Below, piece after piece: positions 1 to 5,545 of a stretch of 9,429 bases of DNA (position 1 is the stretch's first letter; each line of letters begins with the position of its first letter). This stretch comes from Treponema sp. Its GTDB lineage: Bacteria; Spirochaetota; Spirochaetia; Treponematales; Breznakiellaceae. The translations under genes were made by a program, and so were the position numbers. Below the pieces are notes generated by a model that saw nothing but the letters and a program-made list of their open reading frames with translations, was not told the origin of the DNA and did not search any database. The DNA lies in the NCBI GenBank assembly GCA_031275535.1, contig JAISOR010000264.1, positions 1 to 9,429 of the forward strand. The letters run 5' to 3'.

Positions 1-734
1 TGGACCGCCTCTTTCCGGGGCAGGGTCGTGTCCGGCAGGATGGGCTCGCCAATCCTAAGGGTGATCAGGGGATAGTTCTTTTTAAAGAGTTTATAGATGC
101 CCCGGGCTTCCCGGTAAGAAAAGGCCATGGGAACAACCGGGATCCCGTGCTTATAGGCTACGGTAAACATGCCCTTCTTAAAGGGCCGGATCGGCTGAAA
201 GTAGGGCCAGTTGGCGCTTTCGGGAAACACATGGATCCACTTTTTCCGTTCATGGAGTTCGTCAAAGGCCTGGTTAAAGTACCTTATCACATGAATATCC
301 GTAGGAACCGGAATACCCCCGGCTAAACGGATAAGGTTTCGATCCGGGCCGGAGAGATTTTCCTTCCAGGCGGGAAAATAGAGCCGCCGCCACCGGATAG
401 CCTGGAGTACGCAGAGCAGGTCCCAGCGTAAAACGTGGTTTGATACGGTCATGGCCCCATTCCGCAGGAGCTTCCGGTTTTTCTTTAGAATTTTACGGCC
501 CTCTATTCTTAACCCAAACCGGATGGGACTAAGGACGAATACGATGGTAAATATACCCAGATACAGCAGGGCGCTCCGTATCCTGAACCCCAGGGACTTA
601 TCCAGAAAGGGATACCGTTCATCCAGGACAAATGACACATCCTGCCGGAGGGGCCCCATGTGTTCATCGGGTTTGGAAGGATAGGTAATACCGATATGGG
701 GAACATAGGGGGTATGGTTTGCATTTTTTGCCAA
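1..734 (-). CDS. PlsC-type 1-acylglycerol-3-phosphate acyltransferase, 3' end cut by window edge
   Basis: Predicted phospholipid acyltransferase of the PlsC/LPLAT family, which transfers a fatty acyl group to a lysophospholipid or similar acceptor at the membrane. About 244 codons are visible; the C-terminus runs off the left edge. Seen: a hydrophobic stretch near residues 55-70 (ALLYLGIFTIVFVLSP), then NHVLRWD near residue 100, which fits the catalytic HX4D motif. Next comes VFPES, matching the FPEG acceptor-binding motif with Ser in place of Gly, then IPVVPMAF, typical of motif IV. The start is the TTG at 734-732. It has AAGGAGG eight bases upstream and an in-frame TAA shortly before it, and no better in-frame start precedes it. 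It lies 73 bases downstream of flgJ, with no clear terminator between, so it may be read from the flagellar operon. The exact acceptor cannot be told from sequence. Confidence 0.85.
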   Translation of the reverse strand, partial: MAKNANHTPYVPHIGITYPSKPDEHMGPLRQDVSFVLDERYPFLDKSLGFRIRSALLYLGIFTIVFVLSPIRFGLRIEGRKILKKNRKLLRNGAMTVSNHVLRWDLLCVLQAIRWRRLYFPAWKENLSGPDRNLIRLAGGIPVPTDIHVIRYFNQAFDELHERKKWIHVFPESANWPYFQPIRPFKKGMFTVAYKHGIPVVPMAFSYREARGIYKLFKKNYPLITLRIGEPILPDTTLPRKEAV

Positions 735-807
735 GCCGGATTCCTCCTTAGTAGAAAATTAGAGCATCCCCATATAAAACATGAAGCGCTTTTCCCTCTA
801 TCTGTTT

Positions 808-1290
808 TTATCTGTTTATTACTTTACCACGCTGGCCGGTAAGTTCCAAGTAGGCTAATTCCGCAAGACCGAAATTGGCGTTTTTGCTGTAGCTTTTGGC
901 ATATTCATCGTAGAGCATATCCTCGTATATATCCCCCGCGAAGCCCCCGTCCAGGAGGCCCGATTTTTGGACCGTATTACGCATACCCGTAAGCAGGGTC
1001 TTAACCAGAAAGGTCTCCAGGGCCTCGCATTGCTCATAGAGCTTGCTGGTCTTATCCACCTGGGGCTTCCTGTCCACCGGGGAAAGGGGCCCCGGGGAGG
1101 CCTCCCCGGCCAGGGCCTTTTCCAGCATACCCGCAAAGTCCCGCCCCGTTTCCGGGCCCGGAACGGACAGAAGGCCCGCGGGATTAGCCGCCGGCCCCGC
1201 GCCGCCGGTATTCCCCAGGCCGGCGGTTCCGGCCCCGGGGCTAAACCGGGCATTATCCAGGTAGTACGTTCCCAATGCGCCAATATCCAT
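808..1290 (-). CDS. flgJ: FlgJ-type flagellar rod-binding protein, without a muramidase domain
   Basis: 160-residue protein with a FlgJ N-terminal-like rod-binding domain in its second half (roughly residues 75-150). The conserved pattern is an EALETFLVKTLLTGMR helix, a Gly-rich GLLDGGFAG turn, then DIYEDMLYDEYAKS and a final helix. It should act in the periplasm as the scaffold or cap on which rod subunits assemble. Residues 10-65 are Gly/Ala/Pro-rich and look disordered. The C-terminal peptidoglycan hydrolase domain of enterobacterial FlgJ (about 313 residues) is absent, as is usual for spirochete versions; T. pallidum TP0959 is the likely counterpart. The ATG is preceded by GAGGA at normal spacing and starts 11 bases after the flgG stop, so the genes are co-transcribed. 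The family call rests on motif pattern and on position behind flgF-flgG. Confidence 0.85.
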   Translation of the reverse strand: MDIGALGTYYLDNARFSPGAGTAGLGNTGGAGPAANPAGLLSVPGPETGRDFAGMLEKALAGEASPGPLSPVDRKPQVDKTSKLYEQCEALETFLVKTLLTGMRNTVQKSGLLDGGFAGDIYEDMLYDEYAKSYSKNANFGLAELAYLELTGQRGKVINR

Positions 1291-1301
1291 CTTTTCCTCG
1301 C

Positions 1302-2096
1302 TTACCGTTTCAAGGTGGTGGCGGTACCCAGCATATTGTCGCTGGTCTGGATGGTCCGGGAGTTAAACTCGTAGGCCCGCTGGGCCACGATAAGGTCCAC
1401 CATTTCCCGGACCACAGACACGTTGGACATTTCCAGGAATTTGTGTACCAACTGTCCCATGCCGTCGTAACCGGGTCTGCCGGGGATGGGGTCCCCCGAG
1501 GCGTTGCTTACTTTAAAGAGGTTTTCTCCCACCGCGGTAAGCCCCACCGGATTGGGAAAGCGGTAGAGTTCTAATTGCCCCACCTGTACGGGATCGTCAG
1601 AGCCGGGGATCTTAACCTCCACTCGGCCGTCTTTGGAAACCGTGATAGTCTGGGGGAGAAAGTTTTCGGGCATCACGATATCCGGCAGGACCCAATACCC
1701 GTTGGATGTTACCAGCCGGCCGTCGGAATCCACCTTAAAGGCGCCGTCCCGGGTATAGGCATAGGTTCCATCGTACATCTGGATCCGGAAAAAACCCTCT
1801 CCCTGGATGGCCACATCGTAGACATTATCGGTGCTTTGCAGGGACCCCTGGGTAAACATCCGCTGGGTAGCGGCTACCTTGACCCCATGGCCCATCTGGA
1901 TACCCACGGGAACCACGGTTTCCTCCGTGGCGGGGGTTCCCGCGGTTTTGACCGTCTGATAGAGCAGGTCCTCAAAATCGGCCCGCACCTTCTTGAACCC
2001 CGAGGTGTTTACGTTTGCCAGGTTGTTGGAAATCGTATCAATATTAGCCTGCTGGCCAATCATGCCGGAAGCGCCGGTCCATAAACTTCGTACCAT
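1302..2096 (-). CDS. flgG: Flagellar distal rod protein FlgG
   Basis: 264 residues, close to the usual 260 for FlgG, the main subunit of the distal rod that carries torque from the motor to the hook. The N-terminus has the rod/hook signature: LWTGASGM at residues 5-12, then NNLANVNTSGFKK near 24-36. The middle holds the FlgE/F/G-like core with GEGFFRIQ and YTRDGAFKVDSDGRLV. The C-terminus ends with the matching helix NVSVVREMVDLIVAQRAYEF followed by QTSDNMLGTATTL, the conserved FlgG tail. Both terminal helices are intact, so the protein should polymerise. The ATG follows a modest AGGGG site, 16 bases after the flgF stop and 11 bases before flgJ. In spirochetes this rod lies in the periplasm. 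The sequence is closer to FlgG than its neighbour is, both in length and in the C-terminal tail. Confidence 0.96.
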   Translation of the reverse strand: MVRSLWTGASGMIGQQANIDTISNNLANVNTSGFKKVRADFEDLLYQTVKTAGTPATEETVVPVGIQMGHGVKVAATQRMFTQGSLQSTDNVYDVAIQGEGFFRIQMYDGTYAYTRDGAFKVDSDGRLVTSNGYWVLPDIVMPENFLPQTITVSKDGRVEVKIPGSDDPVQVGQLELYRFPNPVGLTAVGENLFKVSNASGDPIPGRPGYDGMGQLVHKFLEMSNVSVVREMVDLIVAQRAYEFNSRTIQTSDNMLGTATTLKR

Positions 2097-2112
2097 TCTT
2101 TACCCCTAAAAA

Positions 2113-2964
2113 TCAACTAACCCGGGCTACCTGATTCAGCAGGACGCCCAGCATGGAATCGCCGGTTTGGATCACCTTTTGATTGGCCTCATAGGCCCGG
2201 TTTACCTCTATCATCTGAACCATCTCTAAGACGGGGTCCACATTGGAGGCCTCGGTAAACCCCTGCACCACCCGGGGACGGTTCCCCGGTTCAATAACCT
2301 GGGCGGGTCCGGAGGTATCGGTGGAGCGGTAGAGGCTGGAGCCCTGTTTTTGCAGGTACCGGTCGATGTCGAACTCCACCAGCTTAAGGGTATCCAGAAG
2401 GACCGTTTCTCCCCAGGTATTGTTCTCCCGGGAAACCATCAGGGCGGGATCGTCGGCGTATTCGGCATTGATCCAGACCCGGCCATCCTTATCCACCTGG
2501 AAATTGTTGGCCTTTACCCGGATGGGGCCGTTTTCCCCCAGTACGGGGTAGCCCTCCTTGGTTTCCAGGTAGCCCTCTTTCCCTAACTGGAAAGAGCCGT
2601 TCCGGGTATACCGCTCCCCCCAGGGGGTCTCCAGGGCAAAAAAACCCTTCCCGTCCAGGGCAAGGTCAAAATCGCTTTGGGTTTCCTTCATGGCGCCCTG
2701 TTCAAAAACGGTAAAAAGCTCGTTTACCTCCACCCCGGTACCCAGCTTCCCGATAATCGGCGCCATATCGGCGGACCCAAAGGGATGCCGGTATACCCCG
2801 TCGTCATCCATCCTCCGCAGCAGGAGTTCCGGAAAAGCCTTGTGGACCGCCATGTCTTTTTTGTACCCGTCCACATCCACATTTGCCAGATTATTCGCCA
2901 CCGCATCGAGCCGCCACTGCTGGGCCCGCATCCCGCTGGCGCCGGTATACCATCCTCGTATCAA
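2113..2964 (-). CDS. flgF: Flagellar proximal rod protein FlgF (FlgG paralogue)
   Basis: 283-residue rod protein, a paralogue of the FlgG encoded just downstream. Seen: WYTGASGM at the N-terminus and NNLANVDVDGYKK near residues 24-36; a core with LDGKGFFALETP and YTRNGSFQLGKEGYL; and a C-terminal helix with NVDPVLEMVQMIEVNRAYEANQ and QTGDSMLGVLLNQVARVS. It is about 30 residues longer than E. coli FlgF (251), mostly in the central domain. It is called FlgF rather than a second FlgG because of its position first in the cluster and its divergent core; T. pallidum TP0961 is the likely counterpart. The start is a TTG at 2964-2962 with GGAGG five bases upstream; the residues after it (IRGWYTGASG) match the family's N-terminus directly, leaving no room for another start. 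A sigma-28-like -10 lies 25 bases upstream of the start. Confidence 0.92.
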   Translation of the reverse strand: MIRGWYTGASGMRAQQWRLDAVANNLANVDVDGYKKDMAVHKAFPELLLRRMDDDGVYRHPFGSADMAPIIGKLGTGVEVNELFTVFEQGAMKETQSDFDLALDGKGFFALETPWGERYTRNGSFQLGKEGYLETKEGYPVLGENGPIRVKANNFQVDKDGRVWINAEYADDPALMVSRENNTWGETVLLDTLKLVEFDIDRYLQKQGSSLYRSTDTSGPAQVIEPGNRPRVVQGFTEASNVDPVLEMVQMIEVNRAYEANQKVIQTGDSMLGVLLNQVARVS

Positions 2965-2989
2965 ACCAGCCTCCTCTACTCTTACCAGT

Positions 2990-2997
2990 TTATCGGC
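2990..2997 (-). promoter_or_regulatory. Possible sigma-28 (FliA) -10 element upstream of flgF
   Basis: On the minus strand these eight bases read GCCGATAA, identical to the -10 consensus of FliA/sigma-28 promoters. A start of transcription near 2983 would leave a leader of about 20 bases containing the flgF ribosome site. The weak point is the -35 side: about 15 bases upstream I see TTCACTATC, not TAAA or TAAAGTTT. It may be a weak or activator-dependent promoter, or chance. Confidence 0.4.
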
Positions 2998-3035
2998 AAC
3001 ATAAGGGGGATAGTGAAGAACTAATCGGTTGCAGG

Positions 3036-3305
3036 CAGGGCAAAAGCATTTACTCTTTATTCGGGATACGTTACGGGAATTTCACCGGTACGGTGAGGAA
3101 ATTACTTGGGGTCCTGGCGGCTGTAAAATCCATAGGGGCCCCCCGAGGGGTCCCCCCTATGGATTTTACACCGCCACCCCATCAAGGTTTTTCTCCACCG
3201 TACCGGTGCGTTTTTTCGGGGGTATCCCGGATAAATACCAAGAAATTGCCCGGCCTTTCCTTGTATAGGGGAAGAGGGGATTCCTCGCATAATACGGGCG
3301 CCAAT
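3036..3305. repeat. Intergenic repeat, copy 1 (palindromic copy)
   Basis: Part of the 404-base gene-free stretch between flgF and the DUF3791 module. It opens with a 79-bp block (3036-3114) that recurs at 3934-4012 with 3 mismatches, the first 61 bp being identical. It closes with the 13-bp block CGCATAATACGGG (3286-3298), also present at 4142-4154 and followed in both by YGCCA. Between them lie a 17-bp perfect stem and a G/C-rich CCATAGGGG...GGGGTCCC motif, a version of which is also in copy 2. No open frame here looks like a protein. The same layout twice at one locus suggests an interspersed, MITE-like family; outer borders are approximate. Confidence 0.75.
3038..3251. repeat. Imperfect palindrome of about 214 bp within repeat copy 1
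   Basis: The two halves are inverted copies centred near 3146. Matching blocks, left with right, are: GGGCAA 3038-3043 with 3246-3251; CGGGATAC 3062-3069 with 3222-3229; CACCGGTACGGTG 3083-3095 with 3196-3208; GGCGG 3116-3120 with 3171-3175; and a perfect 17-bp stem 3122-3138 with 3154-3170. The paired coordinates sum to 6289-6292 throughout, so the arms are collinear with only one- or two-base gaps. Regions between blocks are diverged but equal in length. It could act as a folded RNA, a bidirectional transcription barrier, or a non-autonomous mobile element. Confidence 0.8.
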
Positions 3306-3368
3306 CAACAGCCCCTCACGACATAGGACCTGGCGTGGTACCTGGCGCCGTTTAGGGGGTCGGACAGA

Positions 3369-3578
3369 TCAGTCTTTCCAGTCCTGGTACAACTGCTCCG
3401 GACTTTCCCACCACCGTTTTGTCGCTTCGTTTTCAAGCTCGCGATACAGACTGGAATGATAAAGGGCCAACAACGCCTCTTTGGATGAGCAATGCTGTTC
3501 CTTTTTACGTTTCTCAACCATGGCGGCGATTTTTCCCGGCAAAAGCAAACGGAAGTTTTTCTGATTTATGTCAGTCAT
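3369..3578 (-). CDS. Small unnamed protein in the DUF3791 module
   Basis: 69-residue acidic/basic helical protein with no signal peptide or membrane segment. Visible pattern: KNFRLLLPGKIAAMVEKRK near the N-terminus, then SSKEALLALYHSSLYRELE and ETKRW-like EATKRWW followed by SPEQLYQDWKD. This resembles, from memory, small uncharacterised proteins encoded beside DUF3791 and DUF3990 genes in gut Firmicutes, possibly an antitoxin-like or accessory component; that is inference. I chose the ATG at 3578 because AGGAG lies nine bases upstream and the family-like sequence begins there. The frame stays open upstream to 3659 and would add 27 residues starting MMELYHGG; see the remnant entry. The sequence is less G+C-rich than the neighbouring operons. 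Confidence 0.6.
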   Translation of the reverse strand: MTDINQKNFRLLLPGKIAAMVEKRKKEQHCSSKEALLALYHSSLYRELENEATKRWWESPEQLYQDWKD

Positions 3579-3656
3579 ATCCGGTCGCTCCTGATAAATG
3601 TCAATTCCTGTAATGATTCTTTGGTATGAAAAAGTACCGCCATGATACAGTTCCAT
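3579..3656 (-). pseudogene. Possible N-terminal remnant of a DUF3990-type (ADP-ribosyltransferase-like) gene
   Basis: An ATG at 3656 overlaps the DUF3791 stop (GCATGATGG), has GGAGG four bases upstream, and opens with MELYHGG. That is how DUF3990 proteins commonly begin, and DUF3990 genes commonly neighbour DUF3791. After about 14 residues the resemblance ends: the expected DFGxGFYxT region is missing and the frame runs directly into the downstream small gene without a stop. The simplest reading is an in-frame internal deletion that removed almost the whole toxin-like gene. The alternative is a genuine 96-residue protein starting at 3656 or 3659. The domain match is from memory and covers very few residues. 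Confidence 0.35.
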
Positions 3657-3868
3657 CATGCCTCCTGTCCAGCCATATGTTCATTAATCACAGGAAAAAT
3701 GTAACCCCAGCCCTGGGTATGGAGGGCCTCATAATTGTTAAAAAGATAATCTAATACGCCGGCATGTTCAAACTGTTGAATCACCTCCGCTCCGGAACGC
3801 TGGGTTTGCACCGCATATCGTTCAACGCAAAACGAGACAAAAGCCACATCCGCCGATTGTTTATTCAC
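3656..3868 (-). CDS. DUF3791-type small protein
   Basis: 70-residue protein matching the DUF3791 pattern: an SADVAFVSFCVERYA helix at residues 5-19, a SGAEVIQQFEHAGVLDYLFNNY middle, then EALHTQGWGYIFPVINEHM near the C-terminus. Function is not established. Family members are found in small operons with DUF3990 ADP-ribosyltransferase-like proteins, which suggests a toxin-antitoxin-like partnership. The start is GTG at 3868, eight bases after GGAG; an ATG two bases upstream is out of frame and hits TGA at once. The stop overlaps the next start by four bases, which implies translational coupling. A separate sigma-70-like promoter lies directly upstream. Repeat copies on both sides suggest the module is accessory. 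Confidence 0.75.
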   Translation of the reverse strand: MNKQSADVAFVSFCVERYAVQTQRSGAEVIQQFEHAGVLDYLFNNYEALHTQGWGYIFPVINEHMAGQEA

Positions 3869-3886
3869 ATTCGCCTCTCCTTATCG

Positions 3887-3915
3887 ATTATCCGAAAGAA
3901 AAAAAAACTTGTCCA
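3887..3915 (-). promoter_or_regulatory. Sigma-70-type promoter of the DUF3791 module
   Basis: On the minus strand TGGACA (3915-3910) and GATAAT (3892-3887) are separated by exactly 17 bases, each matching consensus at five of six positions. The spacer contains a run of nine T. Transcription would begin near 3880, giving a leader of about 12 bases that still contains the GGAG ribosome site. No operator is evident, although TAATCGATAA overlaps the -10 and could bind a regulator. Confidence 0.6.
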
Positions 3916-3933
3916 GTCCAAGACCTGCTAAAC

Positions 3934-4160
3934 CAGGGCAAAAGCATTTACTCTTTATTCGGGATACGTTACGGGAATTTCACCGGTACGGTGAAAAAAT
4001 TCCTTGGGGTCCGGCCTGATGCCTTATTCGGAACAGCGGCTTTTATTGGGCCTACGCCATACTGCCTTTTTTCATCAACACGTTATCACGTGCTTTTCAG
4101 GGCGTGTCCGTGTAAACCATAGGGACCCCCGGAGGGTTCCCCGCATAATACGGGTGCCAT
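3934..4160. repeat. Intergenic repeat, copy 2
   Basis: Lies in the 409-base gap between the DUF3791 promoter and the dioxygenase stop. Its first 79 bp (3934-4012) match copy 1 at 3036-3114 with 3 differences, and its last 13-bp block (4142-4154) matches 3286-3298. It also has a CCATAGGGACCCCC-GGAGGGTTCC motif (4116-4141), like the centre of copy 1, but lacks the inverted right arm CACCGTACCGGTG, so it does not form the long palindrome. The unshared middle (4013-4110) has a short CACG-TTAT-CACGTG hairpin and nothing that looks coding. The two copies are in direct orientation, 898 bp apart. Confidence 0.75.
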
Positions 4161-4180
4161 CGACGGATTTCTCGCTCCTT

Positions 4181-4229
4181 ATACAAAAAGCCCCGGCCCT
4201 GTCATTACGGCAGGCCGGGGCCTTTGTAT
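4181..4229 (-). terminator. Rho-independent terminator of the meta-cleavage operon
   Basis: Read on the minus strand, GGCCCCGGCC and GGCCGGGGC form a 9-bp all-G/C stem (4213-4221 with 4190-4198) around a 14-base loop, followed at once by TTTTT. An A-rich arm upstream (ATACAAA) pairs with part of the T-tract and TTGTAT. It begins about 50 bases beyond the dioxygenase stop. The near symmetry, with CCTTTG on the other side, could also slow plus-strand transcripts, but the T-run favours the minus direction. It isolates the operon from the DUF3791 module downstream. Confidence 0.85.
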
Positions 4230-4277
4230 CATTCACTGGGATGGGCTCCGGCGGTAGACCACCGGCAGCCGTCTTTC

Positions 4278-5204
4278 TTAGGTAACGACCTCCAGGAAGC
4301 TGGGAATAACTTCCCCGGAGAAATAGAAAAGCCCCTTCCCAAGCTGGTCCGCATCCCACACCCGCTGGGGATTGTCGGGATAGGCGGTATAGCCCGCGCA
4401 GTAGGTCTCGATCCGGTTGCCCGAAGGTTCCCAGAAGTAGATGGAGAGCCCCCGGGTAATGGCGTGCCGGGTGGGTCCTATATCGAGCTTCAGCTTGTTA
4501 ATGGCGATAAGATCCGCCGCATTCAGCACGTCTTCCCAGGTCTGGAGATAGAAGCCCACATGGTGGAGTTTGCCGGGTTTGGGATATTCCACAAAGGCCA
4601 GATCATGGGGTTTATTGGAACTGGTAATCCAAGTTGCAAGCCGTTTGCCATCGGGGGTGTTCGTAACTTCCGGCACGAACATATCAAACACTTCCTTGCA
4701 GAAGCGTTCCGCTTCGGCAATATTGGGCCCGAAGAGGAGGAAGTGGTCAAGCCGGGTTGCCCGCATGCCCCGGGGGGGCTCCGTCCAGATGTCCGGGTTT
4801 TTAACCGGAGGAGTCTTTTGGGCAAGCTTTACCTCGCTGTAAATCTGGAACTGATGGCCGGTACTGATGGTAAAGACATACCGCTGCCCAAAGCCGGGCT
4901 GCTCGTCACTGGCCTTAGGTTCAGACACCTTATAGCCGAACTTTTCAGTCCTCTCTTTGATTTCTTCCAGCTTCTGAGGACTGTCAATCTTAAACGCCAC
5001 ATAGTCAAGGCCTGCCTCATCGGCCTTGCGGAGCGTCACGCTATGATGATCGAATTCATCATAGCCCTTGAGCATGACTCTGCCGTCGCTTGTACGACCG
5101 ACTTCATCCAAACCCAGGATGTTTTTGTAAAAGTCAAGAGTTTTGTCAAGATCCAGCACCCTAAGCTGGATAAGACCCGGACGAAGTGTACCATGAAATC
5201 CCAT
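4278..5204 (-). CDS. dmpB: Catechol 2,3-dioxygenase (extradiol, type I)
   Basis: 308-residue two-domain extradiol dioxygenase of the XylE/DmpB type (XylE is 307), which opens catechol next to the hydroxyls with O2 to give 2-hydroxymuconate semialdehyde. The iron ligands of XylE (His153, His214, Glu265) are all present one position later: His154 in RLDHFLLF, His215 in KLHHVGFY and Glu266 in SGNRIETY. Second-shell catalytic residues are also kept: His200 in NKPHDLAF, His247 in GPTRHAIT and Tyr256 in SIYFWEPSG; His247 to Glu266 fits the PROSITE extradiol signature. The enzyme therefore looks active. ATG at 5204 has GGAGG six bases upstream. It is the last gene of the operon, 29 bases after the ferredoxin gene. 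Exact ring substrate (catechol, methylcatechols) is not decidable from sequence. Confidence 0.96.
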   Translation of the reverse strand: MGFHGTLRPGLIQLRVLDLDKTLDFYKNILGLDEVGRTSDGRVMLKGYDEFDHHSVTLRKADEAGLDYVAFKIDSPQKLEEIKERTEKFGYKVSEPKASDEQPGFGQRYVFTISTGHQFQIYSEVKLAQKTPPVKNPDIWTEPPRGMRATRLDHFLLFGPNIAEAERFCKEVFDMFVPEVTNTPDGKRLATWITSSNKPHDLAFVEYPKPGKLHHVGFYLQTWEDVLNAADLIAINKLKLDIGPTRHAITRGLSIYFWEPSGNRIETYCAGYTAYPDNPQRVWDADQLGKGLFYFSGEVIPSFLEVVT

Positions 5205-5233
5205 AATTGTCCTCCATTCTTAAAAAATATTTG

Positions 5234-5518
5234 TTACACCCGGGCGATAACCAAATCGCTCCGGGGGTGAACACAACACAAAAGGCTTATGCCCTGTTCC
5301 AGGTCGGCCTTGCTTACATGGGCGCAGCTCATGGGCCTGAAGATATCCCAGTCCCCGGAGACTATCCGCATCCGGCAGATCCCGCAGCCCCCATTACAGC
5401 ACCCATAGCTAAGCGGCCCCCGGCGGGCGTGGATCATGGCGGCAAGAACCGCCTGATCACCGGCGCAGAAAAAGCTTTCCCCCGTTTCTTGTACGGTAAT
5501 CCGATACTGCCGTTCCAT
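5234..5518 (-). CDS. dmpQ: Plant-type 2Fe-2S ferredoxin, XylT/DmpQ-like
   Basis: Small chloroplast-type ferredoxin of 94 residues from this start. Cluster ligands are visible as CX4CX2C: Cys40, Cys45 and Cys48 in GCCNGGCGICR, with Cys81 of LLCCVHP as the fourth. In Pseudomonas, XylT-type ferredoxins reduce the inactive ferric form of catechol 2,3-dioxygenase back to ferrous. Lying directly upstream of the dioxygenase gene, this one should do the same; the electron donor is not encoded here. Start choice is open: the ATG at 5533 adds MPGSA but its AGGGG is only one base away, whereas the ATG at 5518 has GGGGAG at four bases. I prefer 5518. It follows dmpG by 12-27 bases depending on the start. 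Confidence 0.88.
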   Translation of the reverse strand: MERQYRITVQETGESFFCAGDQAVLAAMIHARRGPLSYGCCNGGCGICRMRIVSGDWDIFRPMSCAHVSKADLEQGISLLCCVHPRSDLVIARV

Positions 5519-5545
5519 AGCACTCCCCGGCATTCCCCTTTAAGC

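Noticed and set aside
735..807. Possible terminator between flgJ and the acyltransferase gene
   Set aside because: No G/C-rich stem with a following T-run is present on the minus strand.
3102..3308. Minus-strand 68-codon frame inside the palindrome
   Set aside because: Its sequence is dictated by the inverted repeat; no ribosome site and no protein-like pattern. The RIMRG peptide shared with the frame at 4075-4359 comes from the shared 13-bp DNA repeat.
3328..3347. Tandem pair of ACCTGGCG units, 12 bases apart
   Set aside because: Only two 8-bp units, no promoter nearby; not enough to call a regulator site or repeat array.
3305..3517. Minus-strand 70-codon frame overlapping the small module gene
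   Set aside because: Out-of-frame shadow with no ribosome site and a highly basic, unpatterned product.
4075..4359. Minus-strand 94-codon frame overlapping the dioxygenase end and the terminator
   Set aside because: It runs through the terminator stem and repeat copy 2, with no homology pattern.
4224..5270. Long plus-strand open frame of 348 codons opposite the dioxygenase gene
   Set aside because: It is the antisense shadow of dmpB, whose residues match XylE throughout; the plus-strand product shows no family pattern and would cross the terminator side of the locus.
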